DNA from: Methanobrevibacter sp.
Lineage (GTDB): Archaea; Methanobacteriota; Methanobacteria; Methanobacteriales; Methanobacteriaceae
Assembly (NCBI GenBank): GCA_009784145.1
Contig: WRCI01000038.1
Location: 1-11,789 of the forward strand
Length of the DNA: 11,789 bases
Reading direction: 5' to 3'
The notes below the pieces were generated by a model. It was not told where the DNA came from and did not search any database. It saw nothing but the letters and a program-made list of their open reading frames with translations. Position numbers and translations under genes: made by a program. Shown in pieces: positions 1 to 7,760 of the stretch. Within the stretch, counting starts at the first letter, position 1; each line of letters begins with the position of its first letter.

Positions 1-116
1 AAGCGATTGTAGGAATGTTTATTTTTAATCGTTCTATTAATGGAATGGCTTTATTAACATTCATTTTCTTAGCCGCACTTGTTGTTGGTCATGCAGTGTC
101 TTTAAAGCGTAATTGA
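1..116 (+). CDS. C-terminal end of a membrane protein (5' end outside window)
   Basis: An open frame enters from the left edge (codons in phase with position 3) and stops at TGA 114-116. The visible 37 residues are strongly hydrophobic, with a run rich in Leu, Ile, Phe, Ala and Val followed by a short basic tail ending SLKRN. This looks like a final transmembrane helix with a positively charged cytoplasmic end. The fragment is too short to name a family. It lies about 290 bp upstream of the DUF1890 gene on the same strand, with a repeat-filled spacer between them, so an operon link is doubtful. Confidence 0.6.
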   Translation, partial: AIVGMFIFNRSINGMALLTFIFLAALVVGHAVSLKRN

Positions 117-182
117 ACATTTATTAAATGTAATTTAGTATTAGATGAATTAAATATTTATGAAAATAATTGAATATTAAAT

Positions 183-390
183 GAATTGAATTTTTATTAA
201 AATAAGTAAATTTTTATTAAAAGTAATTTAGTATTAGATGAATTGAATTTTTATTAAAATAAGTAAATTTTTATTAAAAGTAATTGAGTATTAAATGAAT
301 TGAATTTTTGTTAAAATAATTGTATATTTATTAAAATAATTGTATATTTATTAAAATAATTGTATATTTATTAAAATAATTGAATATTTA
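183..390. repeat. Tandem arrays upstream of the DUF1890 gene: 57-bp units, then four 20-bp units
   Basis: The 294-bp spacer before the DUF1890 gene is almost wholly repetitive. A 57-bp unit starts at 183, 240 and 297, the last copy being cut short. A 20-bp unit, ttaaaataattgtatattta, then repeats exactly at 311, 331 and 351, with a one-base variant at 371. A looser related copy begins near 131. The array ends 20 bp before the start codon, so it overlaps the promoter region. No gene is visible in this spacer. Confidence 0.9.
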
Positions 391-409
391 TGAAAAATGA
401 GGGAAATAG

Positions 410-868
410 ATGAAAAAAGCACTAATATTATTGGGATGTCCAGAATCACCTTCTCAAACTCCAATGGCTGTTTATGCATCTCATAAATTATCAAAAATGG
501 AGTATGATGTCACAATGGCTAGTACTCCAGCAGCAACTAAACTTTTAGAAGTTTCAGATCCTGAAAATTATTATATAAAAAATAAAATAGATATAGAATC
601 TTGTTTAGATGGATTAGAACAAGATAAATATGATTTGTTAGTTGGTTTTGTTCATAAAGATGCAGCTGCTTCTTATTTTATAACATTTTATCATATTTTA
701 CAATGTGAGTCAATAGCTATAGTATTTGAAAAGGATGCTGATTTGTTAGAAGAATTTAAAAGTATGGTGGCTGAAAATACTGATGCAAAGATTGTAGCAG
801 TTAGAGCTTTCCATAACCCAACTCCTCTTAGAGTTAAATTTGATAGGGTTTTGAAAGATTTAGTGTAG
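410..868 (+). CDS. DUF1890 family protein
   Basis: A 152-residue protein that I recognise as DUF1890, a family known mainly from methanogens. It opens with a beta strand and a Cys-containing loop (MKKALILLGCPES, Cys10), followed by a helix and a second strand. The segment around residues 36-55 (DVTMAS, then TPAATKLLEVSDPENYY) is the family's hallmark. The alternating strand/helix pattern suggests a Rossmann or flavodoxin-like fold without a visible transmembrane segment, so it is probably cytosolic. The biochemical function is unknown to me. A GAGGG element lies just before the ATG. The DUF1894 gene follows after 32 bp, so the two are probably cotranscribed. Confidence 0.85.
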   Translation: MKKALILLGCPESPSQTPMAVYASHKLSKMEYDVTMASTPAATKLLEVSDPENYYIKNKIDIESCLDGLEQDKYDLLVGFVHKDAAASYFITFYHILQCESIAIVFEKDADLLEEFKSMVAENTDAKIVAVRAFHNPTPLRVKFDRVLKDLV

Positions 869-900
869 ATTGAATTTATTTGTTTATGTGGTGTTAATTT

Positions 901-1209
901 ATGTCATTTTGTTTAGAAACTTATCTTCAAGAATCTGATGATTATGAAATTTTACTCTCACGAGCAGGATTTAAAGATTGTGCAAAAATTATAAAAGAAA
1001 GAGCTACTGAAGTTCTTTATATAAATCCAGGGGATAAAGTTTTGGGAGTTCGTATTATAGGAATTCCTCCAATACCAGTTGGAGTTAATAATGATAAAGG
1101 AACTATAATTGTTTCTTATACAAAACCATGTCATGGAACAGCAGCAATAGAATTACCTGTTGATGTTGAGGAAATTGAAAATATTAGGAAAATAGCTATT
1201 GATAAATAA
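901..1209 (+). CDS. DUF1894 family protein
   Basis: A 102-residue protein matching DUF1894 as I remember it. It has an N-terminal CLETYLQESDDYEILLS segment, a helix with a Cys (AGFKDCAKIIKE), and a conserved core GVRIIGIPPIPVGV at about residues 49-62. The segment YTKPCHGT lies at about 73-80. There is no signal peptide or membrane helix. A GGTG ribosome binding site at 890-893 lies 7 nt before the ATG. The 32-bp gap from the DUF1890 gene and the shared methanogen-centred distribution suggest the two products act together. The role is unknown, and I do not infer an enzyme activity. Confidence 0.85.
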   Translation: MSFCLETYLQESDDYEILLSRAGFKDCAKIIKERATEVLYINPGDKVLGVRIIGIPPIPVGVNNDKGTIIVSYTKPCHGTAAIELPVDVEEIENIRKIAIDK

Positions 1210-1310
1210 TAAAAGTTTTCATTGTCTTTATTAGTGTTATTTTAATTTTATTTTATTCAATTTTCTTCTGTGGATTATAATTTTAGTCTTATTAAATTTT
1301 AATTAAATAT

Positions 1311-1450
1311 ATTTTAGTATAATTTAGTATATTTTTATATATTTTAGTATAATTTAATATAATTTTATATAATTTAGTATATTTTTATATATTTTAATAT
1401 AATTTTATATAATTTAGTATATTTTTATATATTTTAATATAATTTTATAT
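1311..1450. repeat. Decamer-phased A/T array (fourteen 10-bp units) in the DUF1894-metE spacer
   Basis: The stretch is built of 10-bp blocks, each a variant of aatttagtat, atttttatat, attttaatat or aattttatat. Four successive blocks form a 40-bp higher-order unit seen at 1371-1410 and 1411-1450, with a 50-bp version at 1321-1370. A/T tracts therefore recur about once per helical turn. The rest of the spacer (1210-1310 and 1451-1558) is nearly pure A/T, with T-rich tracts just after the DUF1894 stop that could end transcription. No gene is visible there. Confidence 0.9.
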
Positions 1451-1558
1451 ATTTATGGAGTATTTATTAATATAAGTTTAAATATTTAAATAGTGTTTAA
1501 TTTATTCAATTAATTCAAATTTATTTTAATTTTAATTACATATTCATTGGTGAATCAG

Positions 1559-2518
1559 ATGATAAGTACAGTTGTAGGTAGCTATCCAGTTATTATTAAA
1601 AATAATAAATCTATGAAAGATAAGATTTTATCAACTTTTGGTGCTTATGACTCATGTAAAATAGCTATTCAGCATGCTGTTGAATCTCAATTAAAGGCAG
1701 GAATAGATATAATCTCTGATGGTCAAGTTAGAGGTGAAATGGTTGAAATGTTTGCAAAGTATGTTCCGGGATTTACAAAGGAAGGAAACGCTTGGATTAT
1801 TGATTCTAAAATAAATAAACCATATAAATCTATTGGAGCTAATGATTTAAAATTAGCTATTAAATATATGAATAATTTTTTAGATGAATCAGGTATGGAT
1901 TCTAAAGAAAAAGCAAAAAAAGGCGTTAAAGGCATTATTACAGGTCCTTCCACCATAGTTCAATCTTCAAGATTAGGTTCTTTTTATAAAGATAAAAACA
2001 TAGCTATTATAGATATGGCTCATGCACTAAAAGAGGAATGTATTTCTCTTGAAAAAGCTGGTGCAAAAATAATTCAAATTGATGAACCTTTTGTTTCCAC
2101 AGGATTAATTGACATGAAAACAGCTAAAAAAGCTATTGATATTATTGTTGATGAGTTAACTATTCCAGTATCTTTACATTCTTGTGGAGATGTTAAAGCT
2201 GTTTTTAAGGATTTTATTACATTTAATATAGATATTATTGATTGTGAGTTTGCAGGTCATCCTAATAATTTAGAAGTTTTAGCTCAATATTCAGATGATT
2301 TAAAAGGGTCTAATAAAAAAATTGGTTTAGGTGTTATTGACACTAAAAAACAGGATGTTGAATCTGTAGAAGAAATAACTAAAATCATTGAAAAAGGGAT
2401 TGATATAATAGGTAAAGAAAACCTTTTCATTGATCCTGATTGTGGTATGCGATTATTTTCTGATGAAATAGCTTTTTCTAAGCTTAAAAACATGGTTGAA
2501 GCTATGAATTCTTTTTGA
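1559..2518 (+). CDS. metE: Methionine synthase, archaeal short MetE (methylcobamide:homocysteine S-methyltransferase)
   Basis: Corresponds to the C-terminal catalytic half of cobalamin-independent methionine synthase. In methanogens the short form transfers a methyl group from a methylated corrinoid to homocysteine, making methionine in the cytosol. From the ATG at 1559 it has 319 residues. The zinc ligands expected from bacterial MetE are all present: His207 and Cys209 (SLHSCGD), Glu230 (CEFAGH) and Cys295 (DPDCGMR). The N-terminal TVVGSYP motif and the IDEP motif (about 174-177) also fit. In-frame TTG 1547 and GTG 1550 exist upstream, but a GGTGA ribosome binding site at 1549-1553 sits 5 nt before ATG 1559 and settles the start. 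thyA follows. The last codons form the first unit of a 14-bp tandem array. Confidence 0.9.
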   Translation: MISTVVGSYPVIIKNNKSMKDKILSTFGAYDSCKIAIQHAVESQLKAGIDIISDGQVRGEMVEMFAKYVPGFTKEGNAWIIDSKINKPYKSIGANDLKLAIKYMNNFLDESGMDSKEKAKKGVKGIITGPSTIVQSSRLGSFYKDKNIAIIDMAHALKEECISLEKAGAKIIQIDEPFVSTGLIDMKTAKKAIDIIVDELTIPVSLHSCGDVKAVFKDFITFNIDIIDCEFAGHPNNLEVLAQYSDDLKGSNKKIGLGVIDTKKQDVESVEEITKIIEKGIDIIGKENLFIDPDCGMRLFSDEIAFSKLKNMVEAMNSF

Positions 2519-2642
2519 GGAGTTCTTTTTTGAGGAATTCTTTTTGAGGAATTCTTTTTGAGGAATTCTTTTTGAGGAATTCTTTTTGAGGAATTCTTTT
2601 TAAGGAGTTCTTTTTGAGGAGTTCTTTTTGAGTTCTTTTTGA
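2507..2642. repeat. Ten-copy 14-bp tandem array seeded from the metE 3' end; possible multi-site terminator
   Basis: The unit aattctttttgagg first occurs at 2507-2520, where it encodes the last residues and TGA stop of metE. It then repeats through 2642: a 15-bp copy at 2521-2535, six more 14-bp copies to 2619, and two shortened copies. Some copies read agttc in place of aattc. Each unit carries a T5 tract on the coding strand. Since archaeal RNA polymerase terminates at oligo-T tracts, the array could act as a series of weak terminators, which is an inference. The spacer remaining to thyA (2643-2773) is A/T-rich without a gene. Confidence 0.9.
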
Positions 2643-2773
2643 TAAATTTTCTTGTTGGATTGTATTTATTATCAAATTATAAAAAAATTATTTTTAGTTA
2701 ATTGCTAAAATTATAAATATTTTAAAATATAAAACAAGTATAATCTTAATTAATATGCTTTTGGTGAAATAAA

Positions 2774-3454
2774 ATGGCTGCTTTAATAGAAGTTGATGAA
2801 ATAGCTGATGGATGGGAAACATTAGTTAAAAAAATAATGAAAGAAGGTAAAGATGTTAATGATGAGAGGGGATCATTGACTAAAGAGATGTTAAATGTAC
2901 TTGTGTCTATTAAAAAACCTTTGGGTAAAAAGGATAATAGTGATTTTTTTAATATTAAATCAAAATCTTTAGATATTTTAGATATTCGTGTTCCTGAAGG
3001 ATATTTTTGGAGTGGAGATAAACTAAAAACTTATAGTGAACAGTTTATTAGTGATGATAAGCAAGGTTTTATTTATACTTATGGGAATAGACTTCGAGCT
3101 CATTTTGATGACGTTGATCAAATTAATGAAGCTATTGATAGGTTGAATAATTGTCGTGAATCTAGAAGAGCCATTTCTATAACCTGGGATCAAGTTATTG
3201 ATTCAAAAAATGATGAAGTTCCTTGTATGATTCTTGTGGATTTTAAAATAAGGAATGATAAGCTTTATACAACTGCTCTTTGGAGAAGTCATGATATTTA
3301 TGGAGCATGGTTTCCAAATGCTGTAGGTCTTACTTATTTAGCTCAGTATGTTTCTGAAAAGGTGAATGCAGCTATTGAATCTATTACAATTCATTCAATT
3401 AGTGCCCATATATATGAAGTTAATTTTCCAGAAGCTAAAAAATTATTAGAATAA
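2774..3454 (+). CDS. thyA: Thymidylate synthase, archaeal short type
   Basis: Makes dTMP from dUMP. In methanogens the methylene donor is probably a methanopterin-type carrier rather than folate, which is family knowledge not visible here. The protein is 226 residues, the short archaeal form. The catalytic nucleophile is Cys151 in the PCM motif. Arg131-Arg132, seven residues ahead of Trp138, match the paired arginines that hold the dUMP phosphate from the partner subunit. RSHDIYGAWFPNAVGL (171-186) supplies the substrate-binding Arg, Ser, Asp and Asn182. His212 and Tyr214 (HIY) fit the C-terminal dUMP-binding motif. A GGTGA site at 2763-2767 lies 6 nt before the ATG. Metabolically it pairs with upstream metE as another consumer of one-carbon units. 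Confidence 0.88.
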   Translation: MAALIEVDEIADGWETLVKKIMKEGKDVNDERGSLTKEMLNVLVSIKKPLGKKDNSDFFNIKSKSLDILDIRVPEGYFWSGDKLKTYSEQFISDDKQGFIYTYGNRLRAHFDDVDQINEAIDRLNNCRESRRAISITWDQVIDSKNDEVPCMILVDFKIRNDKLYTTALWRSHDIYGAWFPNAVGLTYLAQYVSEKVNAAIESITIHSISAHIYEVNFPEAKKLLE

Positions 3455-3465
3455 TTAGTTTTAAG

Positions 3466-3502
3466 TAGCTAAGTTATTTGCCTAGCTATTATAACTTTTT
3501 TT
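3466..3502 (+). terminator. Hairpin and T tract after thyA
   Basis: Eleven bases after the thyA stop, a perfect 7-bp inverted repeat AAGTTAT (3471-3477) / ATAACTT (3491-3497) runs directly into further T residues ending at 3502. This is a terminator-like arrangement. An alternative 6-bp stem TAGCTA (3466-3471) / TAGCTA (3483-3488) overlaps it, and the two cannot form together. Confidence 0.4.
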
Positions 3503-3886
3503 AGAGGACTTCAAGGTTTTCTATTTATCTAAGCCAAATTATAAGTAGATTAATAGATAAATATATTAAAAATAGTAAAATTTATATAGTTAAATAGAAT
3601 TATTATATAGGTTAAGATAGGCAAAAATCCTTTTAATAGGATTTCACTTCTTTTTTTTAGTATTTTTCATTTGAATATATTTAATCGATATATTTATCTT
3701 ACATAAACTTAATAATGATAATTTTCATATAAATATTTATAATAAATAATTGATATAAAATTAAATTATTATAAAATTTATTAGAAATTTATTAGAAATA
3801 CATTATAAAATTTATTAGAAATTTATTCAAATTTATTAGATTTAGATTGTTTTATTTAATTTTTATTATTATATAAGGAGAATACA
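3503..3886 (+). other. Spacer between thyA and hypE with a hairpin, T8 tract and further inverted repeats
   Basis: No open reading frame of note lies here. A perfect 10-bp inverted repeat TATTTATCTA (3522-3531) / TAGATAAATA (3554-3563) is followed by a perfect 7-bp hairpin AAATCCT (3625-3631) / AGGATTT (3638-3644). A run of eight T lies at 3651-3658. In addition TTTGCCTA (3477-3484) can pair with TAGGCAAA (3618-3625). Together these could be the body and terminator of a small RNA or a processed 3' UTR, although chance pairing is easy in such AT-rich sequence. From about 3770 to 3850 there are imperfect repeats of aaatttattag. hypE's promoter must lie in the right-hand part, but I cannot pick one box A with confidence. 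Confidence 0.4.
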
Positions 3887-4903
3887 ATGAAAATAGGAAT
3901 GTCGCATGGTGCTGGTGGAGAGGTTATGGGAAAACTTATCTCTGAAACCATTCTTAAAAATATTTCAAAGAAATCAGTAAATGGTGGAATTGGTCTTGAT
4001 GCTCTTGATGATGGGGCTACAATTCCTTTAGGAGATTATGAAATTGTTGTTACTACTGACGGTCATACAATTAGTCCACTTTTCTTCCCTGGTGGGGATA
4101 TAGGTCGAATTTCTGCAGCTGGAACTATTAATGATGTAGCAGTTATGGGGGCAAAACCATTAGCTATTACAAATGCAATGATTATTAAAGAAGGTTTTTC
4201 TATTGAAGATCTTGATAAAATCATTAAATCTATGGATGAAACCTGTGGTGAAGCAGATGTTGCAGTGATAGCTGGGGATACTAAGGTGATGGAACAAGAT
4301 AAAATCGATGAAATGGTTATTGTTACCACAGGTATTGGTGTTGTAGAAAAAGGAAAAGCTATTCAAGATTCTGGATTAAATGTTGGAGATAAAATAATAT
4401 TAACTGGAAGTGTTGGAGATCATGGAATGTCTTTAATGTCTTTTAGAGAAGGTTTTGGATTTGAGACAGACCTTAAATCTGATGTTGCTCCAGTGTGGGG
4501 AATGGTAGAAAAAGCTCTTGAAATTGGAGGAGTTACAGCTATGAAAGATCCAACAAGAGGAGGTTTGGCTAATGCTATTAATGAAATGGCAAATAAATCT
4601 GGTGTTGGGGTTCTTCTTAATGATGAAGCAATTCCTGTAAAACAACAAGTTAAAGCTGTGTCTGATATGCTTGGAATCGATCCATATGAAGTAGCTAATG
4701 AAGGTAAAATTGTAATGGGTGTTAAAAAAGATTTAGCTGAAGAAATATTAGAAGCCATACATAAAGATAAATATGGTAAAGATGCAGCTATTATTGGAGA
4801 AGTTATTGAAAGTGAGAAAAACCATGTTTTAATAGAAACAGCTGTTGGTGGTCAAAGAATATTGGAGTCTCCAATTGCAGACCCAGTTCCAAGAGTTTGT
4901 TAA
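3887..4903 (+). CDS. hypE: Hydrogenase maturation protein HypE
   Basis: HypE receives a carbamoyl group from HypF on its C-terminal cysteine and dehydrates it with ATP to a thiocyanate. This is the source of the CN ligands of the [NiFe]-hydrogenase active site, and methanogens need it for their hydrogenases. The 338-residue protein has the AIR-synthase/PurM fold: SHGAGG at 6-11, TTDGHTISPLFFPGG and the following GRISAAGTINDVAVMGAKP at 56-91, AGDTKVM at 129-135, and MKDPTRGGLANAINEMA at 219-235. It ends in PRVC, the obligatory C-terminal Cys338, so it is complete. A strong AAGGAGA site at 3875-3881 precedes the ATG by 5 nt. No other hyp gene is in view, so it appears to stand alone. Confidence 0.95.
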   Translation: MKIGMSHGAGGEVMGKLISETILKNISKKSVNGGIGLDALDDGATIPLGDYEIVVTTDGHTISPLFFPGGDIGRISAAGTINDVAVMGAKPLAITNAMIIKEGFSIEDLDKIIKSMDETCGEADVAVIAGDTKVMEQDKIDEMVIVTTGIGVVEKGKAIQDSGLNVGDKIILTGSVGDHGMSLMSFREGFGFETDLKSDVAPVWGMVEKALEIGGVTAMKDPTRGGLANAINEMANKSGVGVLLNDEAIPVKQQVKAVSDMLGIDPYEVANEGKIVMGVKKDLAEEILEAIHKDKYGKDAAIIGEVIESEKNHVLIETAVGGQRILESPIADPVPRVC

Positions 4904-4965
4904 TAAAGCATTGATTTAATTATTATTTATTATTAATAAAATTTATTTAATATTATGATTATAGT

Positions 4966-5080
4966 TATATTATAATTTGAGTTTATATTATAATTTGAGT
5001 TTATATTATAATTAGAATTATATTATAATTAGAATTATATTATAATTAGATTTATATTATAATTAGATTTATATTATATT
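4966..5080. repeat. 17-18 bp tandem array upstream of the RDD gene
   Basis: Units of the form tatattataatttgagtt (18 bp, at 4966 and 4984) are followed by four 17-bp units starting at 5002, 5019, 5036 and 5053, and a partial unit at 5070. The units drift in pairs: two with ttgagtt, two with agaat, two with agatt. This suggests stepwise duplication of neighbouring pairs. Every unit contains a TATATTATA core resembling a box A, and the array ends about 30 bp before the RDD start codon, so the promoter must lie inside or just after it. Confidence 0.9.
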
Positions 5081-5111
5081 ATTCAAATAGATTACATCAT
5101 TTGGTGTTAAT

Positions 5112-5522
5112 ATGGTTAGTATATTTACAAAAAGAGTTTTAGCATATATAGCGGATTATTTTGTTGTTTCAGCAATTATGTGGGTTATAGTACAGATTTT
5201 GTACTTTATTTTCCCATCTATAATATCTTTCGCATATGAATTTATAATTCTTGCACCAGTTGTAGGATTTATTTATTTTGTCATACTGGAAGTGAATAGG
5301 GGAGCTACAGTTGGAAAACATTTATTGTTTTTGGAAGTTGTTTCAACATTGAATTTTAACTATTTCGGTAAAGTTACATATAAACAAGCTATTTTACGAA
5401 ATTTATCAAAGATTTATTGGGTTCCTATAATAATTGATTTACTTATTGGAAGATTAATTGGATCTTCTAATGAAAGAATTTTAGGAAGAATTTCTAGAAC
5501 AGAAGTTATTAATGAAAGATAA
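5112..5522 (+). CDS. RDD family membrane protein
   Basis: A 136-residue integral membrane protein with two strongly hydrophobic stretches, about residues 18-38 and 41-60, and a possible third near 111-119. The RDD signature is visible. Arg8 and Asp15 lie in the first segment (KRVLAYIADYFVVS), and ATVGKHLLFLEVV (about 65-77) matches the family's conserved GxTxGKxxLxLxVV region. RDD proteins are diverse; some are linked to transport, but no substrate can be inferred here. A GGTG site at 5103-5106 lies 5 nt before the ATG. srp19 follows on the same strand after 106 bp of A/T-rich sequence with an imperfect repeat of tatgaatagatttt, so cotranscription is possible but unproven. Confidence 0.75.
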   Translation: MVSIFTKRVLAYIADYFVVSAIMWVIVQILYFIFPSIISFAYEFIILAPVVGFIYFVILEVNRGATVGKHLLFLEVVSTLNFNYFGKVTYKQAILRNLSKIYWVPIIIDLLIGRLIGSSNERILGRISRTEVINER

Positions 5523-5628
5523 AAATTATAATCATATTAGTTAAAAATTAGCTTAATTAATTATATGAATAGATTTTTAGTTATATTATGAATAGATTTT
5601 AATTATATGATGATTAAGAGATGATATT

Positions 5629-5907
5629 GTGGAAACAATTATATGGCCTGTGTATATAGATTCTAATAGAACTAAAAAAGAAGGGCGAAGAATCAATAAA
5701 AGTGATGCAGTTTCCAGTCCAAAGTTAACTGAAATTTCACGTGCTGCGAATAAATTAAAGTTAAGTCCTAAGACTGAGGATGATAAGTCTTATCCTAGAT
5801 TTTGGTGGGAAGAATCTGGTAGAGTCATTATTGAAAGAGAAGATATATCTAAAAATAGTGTTTTAATTAAAATTAGTGAAACAATAAAGGATTTAAGACA
5901 GAAATAA
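5629..5907 (+). CDS. srp19: Signal recognition particle subunit SRP19
   Basis: SRP19 binds the tips of helices 6 and 8 of the archaeal SRP RNA and prepares it for SRP54 binding during co-translational targeting to the membrane. The 92-residue product has the typical N-terminus IIWPVYIDSNRTKKEGRRI, with Trp6, Pro7, Tyr9 and Asp11 and the basic GRR at 19-21. It also has the conserved YPRFWWEESGRVII segment in the second half, and a basic overall composition suited to RNA binding. Translation starts at GTG 5629, since no suitable ATG is available. A GATGAT element at 5620-5625 resembles the GGTGAT ribosome binding site, though the 3-nt spacing is short. The SRP RNA gene is not recognisable in this window. 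Confidence 0.88.
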   Translation: METIIWPVYIDSNRTKKEGRRINKSDAVSSPKLTEISRAANKLKLSPKTEDDKSYPRFWWEESGRVIIEREDISKNSVLIKISETIKDLRQK

Positions 5908-6256
5908 TTGTTTTTAAGCAAGTGGCTTAAGTAAATATTTTAATTAACGATTTTAATAGTTTTAATAGTTTTGTAATTTTTACATAATTTTTTATATAAT
6001 TTTATATAATCTTGTATTTTATATAAGATTATTTTATATAATTTTAATTTATATAATTTTAATTTATATAATTTTAATTTATATAATTTTATAATTTTTA
6101 TATAATTTTAATTTATATGCTAAAATAAGATAAAATTAGTAATTTATATTAATTTATAACAATTTAAAACAATTTATAATAATTTATATTAATTTATAAC
6201 AGTTTATATTAATTTATAATAATTTATATTAATTTTTAATAACATTAAGTGAAAAA
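5908..6256. repeat. Repeat-filled spacer before the DHH gene, including a decamer-phased AATTT array
   Basis: No gene is seen in this 349-bp spacer. A small hairpin TTAAGC (5914-5919) / GCTTAA (5925-5930) follows the srp19 stop without a T tract behind it. A 15-bp unit tataattttaattta repeats at 6037, 6052 and 6067, with a partial copy at 6082. From 6141 to 6240 the sequence is ten consecutive decamers nearly all beginning AATTT, such as aatttatatt, aatttataac and aatttataat, in exact 10-bp register. The array ends 16 bp before the start codon of the DHH gene, so it covers the promoter. Confidence 0.85.
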
Positions 6257-7663
6257 ATGGATGAAATGCCTTTTAAAATGAAAAAATCATTTAGTAGAGC
6301 TAAAGAAATGATTGAATCTTCTGAAGATATTAAAATATATAGTCATAATGATTGTGATGGAATATCTGCAGGAGCTATATTATCTACTATTCTTGACAGG
6401 CAAAATAAAGATCATGAAGTGGAAATAGTTAGTTTAGACAAACTTGAAAATTTAGAATTTAATAATGAACTAACTATATTTTCTGATTTAGGTTCTGGTC
6501 AAAATATAGATAAGTTAGCTAAAAATTCTTCAAAAATTATTATTTTAGACCATCATCCCCCTCTTAGAGATTTTAATTATAAAGACAATGTTTCTTATGA
6601 ATATTTAGAAATAAATCCTCTTCATCATGGTATTGATGGATCATATTATATATCTGGAGGGGGGTTAAGTTATTTTTTAGCAAAGGAATTTGCTTATGAT
6701 GATTTAAGTTGGATTGGTGTTCTTGCTGCTGTTGGAGATATGCAAAATAGTCGAAATGGTAAGCTTGAAGGATTAAATTCTATCATGCTAAATGATAGTA
6801 TAAATAAAGGATATGTATCATCTATTAGTGATTTGTCCCTTTATGGAAGACAAACTCGACCACTTTTTGTAGCTTTATCTTATTTTGGAGATGTTAATCT
6901 TCCAATTACAAATAATAGAACTGAATCTATAGCTTTGATGAAAGATCTTGGAATCTCAAGAAAGGTAGGGGATAGGTCTAGAACTCTCAGTGATTTAGAC
7001 AAGGATGAAAAAGGAAAGCTATTTTCTGAACTTGTAAGGATGCTTTCAAAAGAAGTTCCTAAAAAATATATAAAATATGTTCCAAAGTTAGTAGTTGCTG
7101 ATTCTTATGAATTTATTATGGAGGAAAACCACACTTTCCTTAGAGATGCTTCTGAGTTTTCAACAGCAATGAATGCTTGCACTAGAAATAATAGGGAAGA
7201 TATTGCTTTGGGAATACTTAAAGGAGATAGAACTTCTGCTCTTGATGAACTTGAAATTATTTCCAAAGAACACAGAACCTATTTAGCTCAAAATATTCAA
7301 AGAATTGAAGAAGAGGACATGATAAAAAACTTAGAGAACATCCAATATTTTAATGGTGATGGAATAAAAAGTCAAGTAGTTGGAACTGTGGCAGGTATGA
7401 TTCTTAGCTACGGAGATTGGAGAAAACCAATGATTGGATTTACTCAAGTTAGTGATGAAGATGAGAGTTTAAAAGTTTCTCTTCGATGTTCTAGACTTCT
7501 TGCATATGATGGAATACATTTTGGAAATATAATAAGAAAAATAGCTCAGTCTGTTGGAGGTAGTGGTGGAGGTCACTCTGTAGCTTGTGGTGCTTATATT
7601 CCATTGAATAAAAAAGAAGAATTTTTAACAAAATTTAATAGTGTACTTACAGGAGTTATATAA
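6257..7663 (+). CDS. DHH/DHHA1 family phosphoesterase, archaeal RecJ-like
   Basis: A 468-residue DHH-superfamily protein of the archaeal RecJ type. Relatives are single-strand-specific 5'-3' exonucleases; some associate with the GINS replication complex, others act on RNA. The Mn-binding motifs are intact: HNDCDG at 30-35 (motif I), Asp77 in FSDLGSG (motif II), DHH at 98-100 (motif III) and Asp161 in AAVGDMQ (motif IV). The C-terminal DHHA1 domain carries [13 protein letters not shown] (434-446), its substrate-binding glycine loop. The protein is soluble. The start at ATG 6257 has only a weak GTGA-like site 5 nt upstream; ATG 6266 (Met4) is an alternative. It is complete, and which branch of the family it belongs to cannot be settled by eye. 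Confidence 0.85.
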   Translation: MDEMPFKMKKSFSRAKEMIESSEDIKIYSHNDCDGISAGAILSTILDRQNKDHEVEIVSLDKLENLEFNNELTIFSDLGSGQNIDKLAKNSSKIIILDHHPPLRDFNYKDNVSYEYLEINPLHHGIDGSYYISGGGLSYFLAKEFAYDDLSWIGVLAAVGDMQNSRNGKLEGLNSIMLNDSINKGYVSSISDLSLYGRQTRPLFVALSYFGDVNLPITNNRTESIALMKDLGISRKVGDRSRTLSDLDKDEKGKLFSELVRMLSKEVPKKYIKYVPKLVVADSYEFIMEENHTFLRDASEFSTAMNACTRNNREDIALGILKGDRTSALDELEIISKEHRTYLAQNIQRIEEEDMIKNLENIQYFNGDGIKSQVVGTVAGMILSYGDWRKPMIGFTQVSDEDESLKVSLRCSRLLAYDGIHFGNIIRKIAQSVGGSGGGHSVACGAYIPLNKKEEFLTKFNSVLTGVI

Positions 7664-7760
7664 TTAAAAAAATTCTTACTTTGTCTGTGTAATTTATAGT
7701 AGCTTATTTAAATAAAATAATCATATAATTTATTCATATATCTATTATTTTAATAAATAA

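Noticed and set aside
1723..2493. Minus-strand open frames inside metE
   Set aside because: They lie antisense to metE, which has all its zinc ligands, and have no motif of their own.
2521..2642. Possible short genes started by the repeated GAGG motifs after metE
   Set aside because: No start codon follows the GAGG elements at a suitable distance, and the units carry frequent stop codons.
4063..4758. Several minus-strand open frames inside hypE
   Set aside because: They are antisense to an unmistakable complete hypE and have no family resemblance or ribosome binding site.
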